DNA from: Rhodoferax sp.
Lineage (GTDB): Bacteria > Pseudomonadota > Gammaproteobacteria > Burkholderiales > Burkholderiaceae_C
Length of the DNA: 64,000 nucleotides
Assembly: GCA_013791765.1 (NCBI GenBank)
Contig: VMTC01000063.1
Span: 1 to 64,000, forward strand
Direction: 5' to 3'
Positions 17,896 to 26,523 of the stretch are shown here, piece after piece (positions within the stretch are counted from its first letter, which is position 1; each line of letters begins with the position of its first letter). The position numbers were made by a program, and so were the translations under genes. Under the pieces are notes generated by a model that was not told the origin of the DNA, did not search any database, and saw only the letters and a program-made list of their open reading frames with translations.

Positions 17896-18305
17896 GCCTC
17901 CTCAGCACAATCTCCAGACAGGGCCGCAAGACCGTGCTCGTGCGATTTGTTCTGGTCGGAATTCTCAATACCTGCGTGAGCTATCTCATTTACGCGTTGC
18001 TGTTATCTGTGGGCCTGCGTTACCAAATGGCCAACCTCATTGCTCTGGTCATCGGCATCCTGTTCAGTTTCAAGACACAAGGCCATCTGGTGTTCAACAA
18101 CCGAAATAATCGTTTGCTGGGGCGCTTCATATTGAGTTGGACGGTTATCTATGTATGTGTCATTTTCATGATCGGACGGATCATTGCTCTTGGCTTTGAC
18201 GCCTATGCAGCGGGTGCCCTGGTTTTGCCCTTCAGCGCTGCCTTGTCGTATGTGATTCAAAAGTACTTTGTCTTTAAGGGGTCGTCCCAGCCGACGCAAG
18301 GGTAG
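17892..18305 (+). CDS. GtrA family membrane protein
   Basis: 137 residues with four hydrophobic segments, the size and layout of GtrA/DPMS-type proteins. The first helix region is RFVLVGILNTCVSYLIYALL and the last ends in a SYVIQKYFVFK motif typical of the family. GtrA proteins are thought to help move undecaprenyl-phosphate sugars across the inner membrane. The GT2 enzyme with two C-terminal helices at 14186-15151 is the probable partner. Start overlaps the methyltransferase stop. It is followed by 88 bases of spacer with no clear signal. Confidence 0.85.
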   Translation: MSLLSTISRQGRKTVLVRFVLVGILNTCVSYLIYALLLSVGLRYQMANLIALVIGILFSFKTQGHLVFNNRNNRLLGRFILSWTVIYVCVIFMIGRIIALGFDAYAAGALVLPFSAALSYVIQKYFVFKGSSQPTQG

Positions 18306-18393
18306 CGCTGGACTCGCAGTTGCGCTCTGGGCCGTATGCCTGACTGAGGCACGGTGCGCCCAGTCATTGGGTTTTATTGGGTGAGCTATTTGT

Positions 18394-19407
18394 ATGAATA
18401 AAAACTATCAAAAAGCAATTGGTTTTTTACTCTTGTCGTGGCTGCTGGCGACTATCACAATCAGTATGCAAACCTGGATCGGTGATCAAACCATATACGC
18501 CAAAAAACTGGAGAAGCAGCGTGAAGAACTGCACTTTGGCATCCTGGAAAACAAGGCGCCAGGCGGCAAAGGATGGACCGCACTTGGGGCCACCTCGATT
18601 CAAAAGCGAATAGGGATTGTGTATTTAGCAGAGTCCATCCGAATTCACACCGGCTTAACCGTTGCCAAAACCTACAAGTTGCTCGATACGGTGTTTTTAT
18701 TTGTTGGTCTGTTGGCTTTGTACTTCTATCTGAAGAAATGGTTGCCAGATCATTATTGTTTGCTGGGTGTTCTGTATTTCTGCGCGGCGTTGCCCCTGAC
18801 CTACTTCTTTGCGCTATTTCATCCCTGGGACAGGCTTCAACTGGTGCTCTGGATTGGGCTTCTCTATCTGGTCGCCGAAAGAAATTTCTGGGTCTTGATG
18901 TTCTGTCTATTTCTTAGCGTTTTAGTCAAATTCGACACCATCTTGCTTCCGTTTCTTTACTTCCTGGTTCACGTCGACAAGAACAGTTGGCTCAAGACCT
19001 GCCTGGAGACCCTTGCCCTGTTGGTGATCGCGTTCGGCACCTATATGGCGTTGGGTCAGCTGTTTCCATCTCCGGTGGATGGCACCTATTACAACCTGCA
19101 GGGCGCCTTGACGACCCTTTGGAGTAATGCCGGAAAACTGGTGGACATGAACCTTCGCTACCCGCCTTTGCTGGTTCACGCCCTGCCCGCTCTTCTTGCC
19201 CTGTTCTTTCTGCCCTCCAAGCAGCGCTTTGTTGTGGCATCGGTCGCATTTGCATTCGGCTTGAGTGTGGTCTACATGGTCTTTTCAAACTACGAAGAGG
19301 TGCGCGCACACATGGTGGTTCTGGTGCTGGTGCTGCCGTCCGCCCTGTTGACCTTAAAGAGATTCGTGGACAGCGCTGCGAGCGGGTCGCCGGTCCTCGC
19401 AGGCTAA
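18394..19407 (+). CDS. Polytopic membrane protein of unknown function
   Basis: 337 residues, with an N-terminal signal-anchor-like helix followed by about eight more hydrophobic segments. Early on there is a soluble loop rich in Lys and Glu (about residues 30-60), then a GATSIQKRIGIVYLAESI segment and alternating helices. The overall plan recalls GT-C type glycosyltransferases or glucosyltransferase-like membrane proteins with a first periplasmic loop, but I see no acidic motif at the start of that loop that would confirm this. Codon use in the first part looks more AT-rich than its neighbours, which may point to separate acquisition. It lies just before the acyl-modification genes and in the same direction. 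Confidence 0.6.
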   Translation: MNKNYQKAIGFLLLSWLLATITISMQTWIGDQTIYAKKLEKQREELHFGILENKAPGGKGWTALGATSIQKRIGIVYLAESIRIHTGLTVAKTYKLLDTVFLFVGLLALYFYLKKWLPDHYCLLGVLYFCAALPLTYFFALFHPWDRLQLVLWIGLLYLVAERNFWVLMFCLFLSVLVKFDTILLPFLYFLVHVDKNSWLKTCLETLALLVIAFGTYMALGQLFPSPVDGTYYNLQGALTTLWSNAGKLVDMNLRYPPLLVHALPALLALFFLPSKQRFVVASVAFAFGLSVVYMVFSNYEEVRAHMVVLVLVLPSALLTLKRFVDSAASGSPVLAG

Positions 19408-19433
19408 GAACCAGCCGATCATTGAGCGAAAAA

Positions 19434-20282
19434 ATGGATGCATTTAAGGGAATGAAGACGCGAACCAAGCGGCACCTCAAGGTGTTGAGGCGCATGTTCA
19501 TCAATACCATGTGGTCTTTTGGCCCGGATGAGTTGCAGCGCCAGCTGCTTGGGCTGGGTGTCGGGCGAGGTGAGACGGTGCTGGTCCACAGTTCTTTCGA
19601 CGCCTTTAAAGGCTTTCAGGGCAAGCCGAGCGATGTCATAGCCGTGCTGCAAGCTGCGGTCGGCATCGAGGGTGTGCTCATGATGCCGACCATGACGTTC
19701 TCTGGCACCGCTGTCGCCTACGCCCGAAGCGATCCACTGTTTGATGCAGCGCGTACACCGTCAAAGATGGGCCTGCTGACCGAACTGTTCAGACGCTCGC
19801 CGCAGGTGCTGCGCAGTGTGCACCCGACTCACTCGGTGGCGCTTTGGGGGCGTGATGCCGCAGTCGTCGCTAGCGGGCACCATCTCGCGCGCACACCTTG
19901 CGGAGTCGGCACGCCATTTGATGCCCTGCTCAAACGCAACGGCAAAATTCTCTTGCTGGGTACAGATATCGGTGTACTGACCTTCTTTCACTTGCTGGAA
20001 GAGACGTTTGAAACCGAACTGCCTGTGGCGCCGTTCACGCAAGAGGTCTTTCATTTGCGCTCGAAAACCATGGACGGTCGCATCTTGGACAGCAGTTGCC
20101 GCCTGTTTGAAGCAACGGTCTCGCGGCGTCGCAATTTACACAAGATGGTTCCCTATTTAAAGAGGGACGGGGCCTGGCGCGAGGCCAAGGTTGGGGGCTT
20201 AAGGGTCACCGTATTGTCTGCCGCAGCGGTAGAACAGGCAGTGGGGCAAATGATTCAGCAAGGAGTTTATTGTTATGACTGA
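19434..20282 (+). CDS. AAC(3)-family N-acyltransferase-like protein
   Basis: 282 residues from the ATG at 19434; an upstream TTG and an ATG at 19452 are alternatives. The aminoglycoside 3-N-acetyltransferase family motifs are present: VLVHSSFDAF at the acyl-CoA binding start, SVHPTHSVALWG with the catalytic His region, and TPCGVGTPFDALL. Family members outside resistance genes acylate amino groups of sugars and other small molecules, and several occur in polysaccharide clusters. Together with the FkbH-like protein and the ACP immediately downstream, it probably transfers an acyl group to an amino sugar of the repeat unit. A role in antibiotic resistance is not suggested by context. Its end overlaps the FkbH-like gene by eight bases. 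Confidence 0.8.
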   Translation: MDAFKGMKTRTKRHLKVLRRMFINTMWSFGPDELQRQLLGLGVGRGETVLVHSSFDAFKGFQGKPSDVIAVLQAAVGIEGVLMMPTMTFSGTAVAYARSDPLFDAARTPSKMGLLTELFRRSPQVLRSVHPTHSVALWGRDAAVVASGHHLARTPCGVGTPFDALLKRNGKILLLGTDIGVLTFFHLLEETFETELPVAPFTQEVFHLRSKTMDGRILDSSCRLFEATVSRRRNLHKMVPYLKRDGAWREAKVGGLRVTVLSAAAVEQAVGQMIQQGVYCYD

Positions 20283-22248
20283 GAGTAACAACGTCGTATT
20301 GCCCAAACGCACTGCTGACAATAGTGCCGAGTTGCGCAACTCGATTTCGCAGAGTCTCAAGGAGGGTGCGATGGCATCGGCGCATCAGGGTGCGCGCGCC
20401 TTGCTGAACAGCAGCTCTGGTCTGCTCAATTACAGATTTCTGCGACAACTTGTGAAGGAAATGCCGCCCCAATTGCAAGGGATCAAGCGCTACCGGGTGG
20501 CATTGCTTTCGTCGTTCTCGATTGAATTCATTCAGGATGCGCTGATCGCCTATGGCTTTGCCAATGGCCTGCGCATTGAAATCTACCAGTCAGGATTTGG
20601 CTTGATTAGCCAGGAGATACTGGATCCATGCAGCGGTCTCTACGCGTTTGCCCCGGATGTAGTGGTTCTGGCCATAGAGGGTGAAGACTGGCTGCCTGAG
20701 GTCTATACCGATTTCATGGATGCTGATCAGGCCAGCGTCGAGCTTGAGCAGCTTGTCGATAATTTCAAGAAAAAAATGGCTGGCTTGCTGCGCACTTTTC
20801 GAGCCGCGAGCACCGCGCCTTTGCTGATTCACAACCTGGCGCAACCCCGATTTCGAAGGGCTGGCATTGCTGATATGGGCCTGACGCGTGGGCAGGCAAG
20901 ACTGGTCATAGAGCTGAATCTCGCCCTGGCCGATGCAAGTGCCGACATCGTCGCTGCACATGTCGTGGATTACGCCGGGCTGGTGACCCAGTATGGCGCG
21001 CAGCATTGGTACGACGCCCGAATGCGCTTGTACGCCAAGGCGCCCATCGCGATGGGTGCGCTCGAAAATTTGGCGCAAGAGTACCTGCGGTATTTTCGGG
21101 CGCTCACGGGCTTGAGCAAGAAGTGTCTCGTGGTTGACCTTGATAACACGCTTTGGGGTGGCGTCCTCGGTGAGGACGGAATTGACGGAATTCAACTCGG
21201 GGCCAATTACCCCGGCAGTGCTTTTGTCGAGTTTCAACGGGCCATTCTTGACCTTTATCGGCGCGGTGTCATATTGGCCGTTGCCAGCAAGAACAACCCG
21301 GCCGATGTGGAAGCCGTGTTTTCGAATCACCGTTTCATGATGATTCGCAAAGCGCATTTTTCCGAGCTGCAAATACACTGGAATCCCAAGAGCGATTCAA
21401 TCCAGACAATTGCCGCTCGACTCAATATTGGTCTGGAACACATGGTTTTTGTTGATGACAATCCGGCTGAATGTGAACAGGTTCGGCGTGAATTGCCCAT
21501 GGTCACCGTCATTGAGTTGCCGCCGAGACCCGAACTTTATGTGCAGACTCTTTGTTCGCAAGGCTGGTTTGACACCCTGGGTCAGTCCGATGAAGATCGA
21601 CGTCGGGGCCAGTTGTACCAGCAGCGTGCCATGGCCGAATCGGCGCGCTCTGCCAGCACCAGTCTCGAAGACTATTACCGCGATTTGGACATGCAGCTAA
21701 CCCTCGCATCGGTTGATTCCAGGTCGCGAACGCGGGCTGCTCAGCTCACCCAGAAGACGAATCAGTTCAATGTCACAACGGTTCGGTACAGCGAGGCGGA
21801 GCTGGATGCCCGCCTCGGTGATCCTGATCACCTGCTTGTGACCGTCGGCGTTCTTGATCGTTTTGGCGACAACGGCATCGTCGGCCTCATGATGGCGCGC
21901 GCTGATGCCAGTCGACTCGCTATTGACACTTTCTTGCTCAGTTGCCGTGTCATCGGGCGCACCGTGGAGACGGCCATGCTGGCTTACCTCTGCGAGGCCG
22001 CGCGCCAGCGGGGGCTCAGCAAGCTGTGCGGGCATGTGGTGCCGACCGAGAAAAATGTGCCAGCGCGCGATCTGTTTGAGAAACATGGCTTTCGTAAGCT
22101 GGGCGAAGATGAATCTGGCACCACCACTTGGGAGTTGGATCTGGCCACGACCACGGTGCAAGCACCTGACTGGTTCGAGATGCAGGCGTCACCCGCCATC
22201 AGCAAGTTGGCCGATCTGGCCCCCACCCCGGAGCCCATGCATGTCTAA
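20275..22248 (+). CDS. FkbH-like HAD-IIIC family protein with N-terminal SGNH-like and C-terminal GNAT-like domains
   Basis: 657 residues. Residues of about 70-270 resemble the N-terminal region of FkbH-like proteins. The HAD domain starts at LVVDLDNTLWGG, with the DLDNT nucleophile motif at 288-292, VASKNNP as motif II and MVFVDDNPAEC as motif III/IV. The C-terminal part (about 480-650) has a GNAT-like layout ending in DLFEKHGFRKLG. FkbH proteins load a three-carbon unit from 1,3-bisphosphoglycerate on an acyl carrier protein to give glyceryl-ACP in polyketide pathways. The adjacent ACP gene, which overlaps it by eight bases, fits such a role here, probably for an acyl substituent of the polysaccharide. 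The exact acyl group is not predictable. Confidence 0.85.
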   Translation: MTESNNVVLPKRTADNSAELRNSISQSLKEGAMASAHQGARALLNSSSGLLNYRFLRQLVKEMPPQLQGIKRYRVALLSSFSIEFIQDALIAYGFANGLRIEIYQSGFGLISQEILDPCSGLYAFAPDVVVLAIEGEDWLPEVYTDFMDADQASVELEQLVDNFKKKMAGLLRTFRAASTAPLLIHNLAQPRFRRAGIADMGLTRGQARLVIELNLALADASADIVAAHVVDYAGLVTQYGAQHWYDARMRLYAKAPIAMGALENLAQEYLRYFRALTGLSKKCLVVDLDNTLWGGVLGEDGIDGIQLGANYPGSAFVEFQRAILDLYRRGVILAVASKNNPADVEAVFSNHRFMMIRKAHFSELQIHWNPKSDSIQTIAARLNIGLEHMVFVDDNPAECEQVRRELPMVTVIELPPRPELYVQTLCSQGWFDTLGQSDEDRRRGQLYQQRAMAESARSASTSLEDYYRDLDMQLTLASVDSRSRTRAAQLTQKTNQFNVTTVRYSEAELDARLGDPDHLLVTVGVLDRFGDNGIVGLMMARADASRLAIDTFLLSCRVIGRTVETAMLAYLCEAARQRGLSKLCGHVVPTEKNVPARDLFEKHGFRKLGEDESGTTTWELDLATTTVQAPDWFEMQASPAISKLADLAPTPEPMHV

Positions 22249-22477
22249 AAATATTGAGCAAACGGTACGCGATGTGATGTCGATCATTCTGAATTTGGAT
22301 GCAGCCGAGATCAGTGACAACACGTCGATGGACAACACGCCAGGTTGGGACTCGGCCAACCACATCAATCTCGTTCTGGCCCTGGAGGAGGAGTTCTCGA
22401 TCTCGTTCGAGGTCTCTGAATTCGAATTGATGGTGTCGTATTTTGACGTTGTCCAGGTTGTGAGCGCCAAGCTTTAG
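22241..22477 (+). CDS. Acyl carrier protein
   Basis: 78 residues, start at the ATG at 22241, which overlaps the end of the FkbH-like gene. It has the four-helix ACP size and the phosphopantetheine site in GWDSANHINL, where Ser38 would carry the prosthetic group. The DSA form of the site is common in ACPs of small biosynthetic clusters, while fatty-acid ACPs usually have DSL. The acidic helix ALEEEFSISFE after it is typical for partner binding. It should carry the acyl unit made or loaded by FkbH-like and MaoC-SDR proteins and deliver it to the acyltransferase. Confidence 0.88.
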   Translation: MSKNIEQTVRDVMSIILNLDAAEISDNTSMDNTPGWDSANHINLVLALEEEFSISFEVSEFELMVSYFDVVQVVSAKL

Positions 22478-22506
22478 CCTGGCTGCGCGATCATCAAGGC
22501 AATCAG

Positions 22507-23742
22507 ATGAATCAGAAATTTTTGGCGCCTGCGCAGCTTAAGTTCGACGATATTGCCGTCGGCCAAAGCTTTGAGGTGTGGCGAACTTTTTCCTCGCAGG
22601 ACGTAGACGCGTTCGCAACCCTGAGTGGCGACTACAGCCCCCTGCATGTGGACGCTGCCTACGCTGCTGGCACCGAGTTTGGGGCGCCGGTCGTGCATGG
22701 GATGCTGTTAGCGTCGCTGTTCTCGCAGCTTGTGGGTATGCGTGTGCCGGGCAAACACGCGCTGTATTTGGGGCAAGACCTCAGCTTTCGACGGCCGGTG
22801 CGCATTGATGAGCCGGTGCGCGCCGTCGTCAAAGTGGTGGGTAAGAGTGATGCGACCCGCACTCTCGTGCTCAATACCGAGATCCGCAGCGTGGACGACA
22901 AGGTGCTGGTCATGGGCAGCGCAAAGGTCAAGGTCAGGGACGACTCGCCGCCAACGCAGGTGCTTGGGGAACGGCTGGCGTCCGCGCCAATTCAGTCGGG
23001 TCGACCGGTAGCGTTGGTGACGGGGGCATCCCGAGGGATCGGTGCGGAGATTGCCAGAACGCTGGCCAAGAATGGTTATGCAGTGGCGCTGAACTATTTT
23101 CGCAGTGAGGAACGGGCACGGCAAGTGGTGCGAGAGATAGAGCTCGCCGGCGGCATAGCCTTCGCCGTGCAAGCGGATGTACGCGACGCTGAGTCGGTGT
23201 CAGGGTTGCTGGCGGAAGTGTTGCAGACGCTTGGCCCGCCGCGCGTGCTGGTCAATGCAGCGGTGGGGGAACTCATCAACCGTCCACTGGGCGAACTCTG
23301 CTGGCCCGATTTTGAGAACCACATGGCGTATCAAGTCAAGGCGGTGTTGCAGTTGTGCCAAGCGGTCTATCCCGCCATGAAAGCTGCCGGCGGTGGCGCT
23401 GTCGTCAATATTTTGTCGCAAGTGACCGCTGGGGTTCCGGCTACCGGCATGGCCGACTATGTGTGCGCCAAATACGCGCTGTTGGGCCTGTCCAAGGCCA
23501 TGGCGGCTGAGTGGGCCGATGCGCATATTCGGGTCAATATGGTCTCGCCCGGCCTGACACGGACCGACTTGACAGAACACTATCAGGAGCGTGTCTTCAA
23601 GATGGAAGCCGCAAGGACTCCCCTGAAGAGAATTGCGACGCCGGCCGATGTGGCCCATGCAGTGGCTTATCTGGTGGCTGACGAGGCCTCGTTTCTGACC
23701 GGCGTCAACCTGTTGGTGGCCGGTGGTCAAGTCATGTTTTAA
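22507..23742 (+). CDS. MaoC-like hydratase and short-chain dehydrogenase fusion
   Basis: 411 residues in two domains. Residues 1-145 are a MaoC/R-hydratase hot-dog domain with the hydratase site SGDYSPLHVD (Asp42 and His47). Residues 165-411 are a classical SDR with TGASRGIG at 172-179, an NAA replacing NNAG, and the catalytic Tyr318 and Lys322 in YVCAK. The two activities, enoyl hydration and 3-oxoacyl reduction, act on neighbouring steps around 3-hydroxyacyl thioesters, so the fusion may make or use a 3-hydroxyacyl-ACP on the adjacent carrier protein. 3-Hydroxybutyryl groups are known N-substituents of bacterial polysaccharide sugars, so this is a reasonable inference. A purifying Shine-Dalgarno is not obvious at its ATG. 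Confidence 0.83.
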   Translation: MNQKFLAPAQLKFDDIAVGQSFEVWRTFSSQDVDAFATLSGDYSPLHVDAAYAAGTEFGAPVVHGMLLASLFSQLVGMRVPGKHALYLGQDLSFRRPVRIDEPVRAVVKVVGKSDATRTLVLNTEIRSVDDKVLVMGSAKVKVRDDSPPTQVLGERLASAPIQSGRPVALVTGASRGIGAEIARTLAKNGYAVALNYFRSEERARQVVREIELAGGIAFAVQADVRDAESVSGLLAEVLQTLGPPRVLVNAAVGELINRPLGELCWPDFENHMAYQVKAVLQLCQAVYPAMKAAGGGAVVNILSQVTAGVPATGMADYVCAKYALLGLSKAMAAEWADAHIRVNMVSPGLTRTDLTEHYQERVFKMEAARTPLKRIATPADVAHAVAYLVADEASFLTGVNLLVAGGQVMF

Positions 23743-23752
23743 GGAATGCCAT

Positions 23753-25051
23753 ATGAAGCCGGTCACCATTGCACGCATCCTTCGCCACCAATACCTGCGC
23801 GGTGGCGTGCGAAGCGCTTATTGGGCTGCGGCTGCGGTCACGCGGGAGCTTCGCGCGCTGGTGCCAGCCCACAAGCAAGCCTTTCGCAGCGAAGTGATTC
23901 GCAGCCAGTGGCAGTTTGCCACCGCGATGCCGCAACCTGTGCACGGCGAAACACAAGAGCGCGCGCGGGCTGCCGTGCAGTGGCTGCTGCAGGCGCAGGC
24001 CGCGAGCCCGGATGATGGCGTGTCGCTGGGCTACTTTCCATGCGACAGCGACAAAAGCCGGGAGGGGGCAGGGTGGCGCGCCTCGTACCCCGAGACCACC
24101 GGCTACATCATTACCTCTCTGCTGGCCTTCTCGGCAGAGTTTGACGACGCAGCCGTGGCCGCAGCGGCGATGCGCATGGCTGCGTGGGAAACGGCAGTAC
24201 AGATGCCATCTGGCGCCGTCCAAGGTGGGCCGGTTTGTCCGCCCGAAAGACAGACCGCCGCGATATTCAATACTGGCATGGTGCTGGACGGCTGGTGTTC
24301 CGCCTACCGCCATTCAGGTGACCCAAAGCTGATGGTTGCTGCGAGAAAGGCCGCAGACTTTCTGGTGGGCGATCTGGACGAGCAGGGCTATTTCAAAACC
24401 AATGGCGCCTTCGTCAGTGCGGGCGAGATCAAGACCTACAGTTGTCTGTGCGCCTGGTCCATTTACCGCTTTGGAGAATTGGCCCAGGACGAGTCCTACC
24501 AGCGCGCGGCGGTTCGAGTCATCGAAGCCGCGTTGCGCCAGCAGCAGCCCAATGGCTGGTTTGCCCACAATTGTCTGACCCATTCCGACGCACCACTCAC
24601 GCACACGATTGGCTACACCCTGCAGGGCGTTCTTGAGGTCGGTGCTCTCGCCGGGCGTCCCGACTTCATTCACGCTGTTCGGCGCAGCGTTGATGCGATT
24701 CTGCCGCGCATCGAGAGCAACGGCTACCTGCCGGGGCGCTTCTATGCCGACTGGGAGCCCGCCGGTTTTTCCTCCTGCCTGACCGGTTCGGCGCAGATCG
24801 CCATCGTGGCATACCGCTTGTTCGATTTGACCGGGCAGACCAGCTACCGCCTACAGGCTGACAAGCTGGTAGATTTTTTAAAGGCGCTGCAGTTGCGCCA
24901 GTCCGATGATGCCGCCGTGGTGGGGGCGTTGGCGGGGTCGTTTCCGCTTATGGGCTCTTACATGCGGGCAGGTTATCCGAACTGGGCTACCAAGTATTTG
25001 CTCGACGCGCTGTTGCTGCAGCAGCGTTTTGACAGCGCCGCCCAATCATGA
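23753..25051 (+). CDS. Six-hairpin (alpha/alpha barrel) glycosidase-like protein of unknown function
   Basis: 432 residues from the ATG at 23753, which has AAGGA eight bases upstream. The protein is mostly helical, with repeated pairs of Ala-rich helices and conserved aromatic loops (FPCDSDKSREGAGWRASYPETTGY, then NTGMVLDGW, and SCLTGSAQIAIVAYRL). This is the look of the six-hairpin glycosidase superfamily, which also includes epimerases and lyases. No signal peptide is visible, so it may act in the cytoplasm or at the inner face of the membrane. Related proteins occur next to acyl-modification and flippase genes in polysaccharide loci. Its stop overlaps the flippase start by four bases. The catalytic activity is unknown. 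Confidence 0.6.
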   Translation: MKPVTIARILRHQYLRGGVRSAYWAAAAVTRELRALVPAHKQAFRSEVIRSQWQFATAMPQPVHGETQERARAAVQWLLQAQAASPDDGVSLGYFPCDSDKSREGAGWRASYPETTGYIITSLLAFSAEFDDAAVAAAAMRMAAWETAVQMPSGAVQGGPVCPPERQTAAIFNTGMVLDGWCSAYRHSGDPKLMVAARKAADFLVGDLDEQGYFKTNGAFVSAGEIKTYSCLCAWSIYRFGELAQDESYQRAAVRVIEAALRQQQPNGWFAHNCLTHSDAPLTHTIGYTLQGVLEVGALAGRPDFIHAVRRSVDAILPRIESNGYLPGRFYADWEPAGFSSCLTGSAQIAIVAYRLFDLTGQTSYRLQADKLVDFLKALQLRQSDDAAVVGALAGSFPLMGSYMRAGYPNWATKYLLDALLLQQRFDSAAQS

Positions 25052-26520
25052 GCCTGCGCGCTCAAGCCCTCTCGGGATTTCGTTGGACCGCCAGCGTCAG
25101 GCTGCTTAGCCAGGTGATTACCTGGGGAATCACCCTGGTGGTGATCCGGCTGCTAACGCCTGCGGACTATGGTCTGCTCGCCATGGCCACGGTGTTTGTG
25201 TCCTTTCTCGCCATGTTTTCCGAGTTGGGTCTAGGCGCGGCCGTCGTGCAAAAAGCCGATGTGGATGAGCAGCTGCTCAAGCGGGCGTTCGCGCTGATTC
25301 TTGTGATTCATTTCCTGTTGGCCGCACTGCTGCTGCTGTCGGCGCCACTGATCGGGACTTTCTATAACGAGCCACGTGTGGTCCCCGTTATCCGCGTCCT
25401 GTCGCTGCAATTTGTTCTTGCCGGCTTTGCCGTCATCCCAGACGCGCAGCTGCAACGCCGAATGGAGTTTCGCAACCGATCCCTGCTTGACCTGGCCGGC
25501 GCCATCGTGGCCAGCATCACCACGCTGTTCATGGCGCTGGGCGGGGCGGGTGTCTGGGCGCTGGTGTCTGGATTCGTTCTTAGCCAGCTCGTCAAAACCA
25601 TAGGCTCAAACTGGCTCTCGCCGTTCCGGCACTGGCCTGAATTCTCTGTGAATGGAATGAGATCGTTGCTGCGTTTTGGTGGCTACTTCACTGCCATTCA
25701 GGCGCTCTCGACCTACTTCTCTCAAATCGACATGCTCATTTGCGCCAAGCTGCTTGGTAAAGAAGTCCTTGGCATCTATTCGGTCGCCATGCACCTGGCC
25801 TCCTTGCCGGTTCAGCGTATTTCAGGGCTTGTCAATCAAGTTGCCTTTCCGACCTTTTCCCGGATGCAAGAGGACTTGCACAGAGTGGGTACCAATGTGT
25901 TGTCAGGCGCACGAATTTTGAGCGTATTTGCGTTCCCCCTTCTGTGGGGCATGTCAAGCGTCGCGCCTGAAATCGCTGAGGTGATTCTGGGCGCCAAATG
26001 GACATCTGCAACTTTTCCGTTACAGGTTTTGGCAACGATCCTTCCATTGAGAATGGTGGGGAACTTCGTTGCAACTGCGGTGCAGGGCGTTGGGCGCTCC
26101 GATATCGTGCTGCGTAATGTGGTCTGGGTGTCTTTGCTGTCGCCGTTTGCATTCTTTGTTGGTGCTAACTGGTGGGGGCTGCCCGGACTTTGCTTCGCCT
26201 GGCTGCTGATTTCCCCCCTCGCTTTTTTGCAAGGAATGATGCGCAATTTGCCTGCGCTTGGCCTGCGACTGGGTCAAATGGCCATGGTGATGGTGCCGGC
26301 TGCTGCTGCTGCTTCCATCATGTACGGCGCCATTGCGGCAACACGGCAAGTGCTACTGGCCGGGCAAGGGGGCGTGATTCGGCTGGTCGTTCTGGTGGGT
26401 GTCGGCGCTTTTGTCTACTGCGCCGCGTCGCTCGCGATTAACCGCAGAGGCTCGCAAGAATTGATCGAAATGCTGCGGAGCATCGTCTCAGTTAAGCGGG
26501 AAAAATTATCCGAGGGATAG
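25048..26520 (+). CDS. Oligosaccharide flippase, MOP superfamily (WzxC-like)
   Basis: 490 residues, about twelve to fourteen membrane helices. The start SGFRWTASVRLLSQVITWGITLVVIRLLTPADYGLLAMA is a typical polysaccharide transporter N-terminus, and the GLGAAVVQ stretch near residue 62 is characteristic of the WzxC/colanic acid subgroup. Its role is to move the undecaprenyl-diphosphate-linked repeat unit from the cytoplasmic to the periplasmic face, before polymerisation by the O-antigen-ligase-like proteins encoded at 3692 or 8194. The end is three bases before the start of the first Mur ligase-Pth fusion gene, with the GAGGG ribosome site of that gene inside its last codons. Confidence 0.88.
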   Translation: MSLRAQALSGFRWTASVRLLSQVITWGITLVVIRLLTPADYGLLAMATVFVSFLAMFSELGLGAAVVQKADVDEQLLKRAFALILVIHFLLAALLLLSAPLIGTFYNEPRVVPVIRVLSLQFVLAGFAVIPDAQLQRRMEFRNRSLLDLAGAIVASITTLFMALGGAGVWALVSGFVLSQLVKTIGSNWLSPFRHWPEFSVNGMRSLLRFGGYFTAIQALSTYFSQIDMLICAKLLGKEVLGIYSVAMHLASLPVQRISGLVNQVAFPTFSRMQEDLHRVGTNVLSGARILSVFAFPLLWGMSSVAPEIAEVILGAKWTSATFPLQVLATILPLRMVGNFVATAVQGVGRSDIVLRNVVWVSLLSPFAFFVGANWWGLPGLCFAWLLISPLAFLQGMMRNLPALGLRLGQMAMVMVPAAAAASIMYGAIAATRQVLLAGQGGVIRLVVLVGVGAFVYCAASLAINRRGSQELIEMLRSIVSVKREKLSEG

Positions 26521-26523
26521 CAG

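Noticed and set aside
19434-20282. AAC(3)-like gene as an antibiotic resistance gene
   Set aside because: It is embedded and overlapping in a polysaccharide modification operon with an ACP; resistance is not suggested by context.
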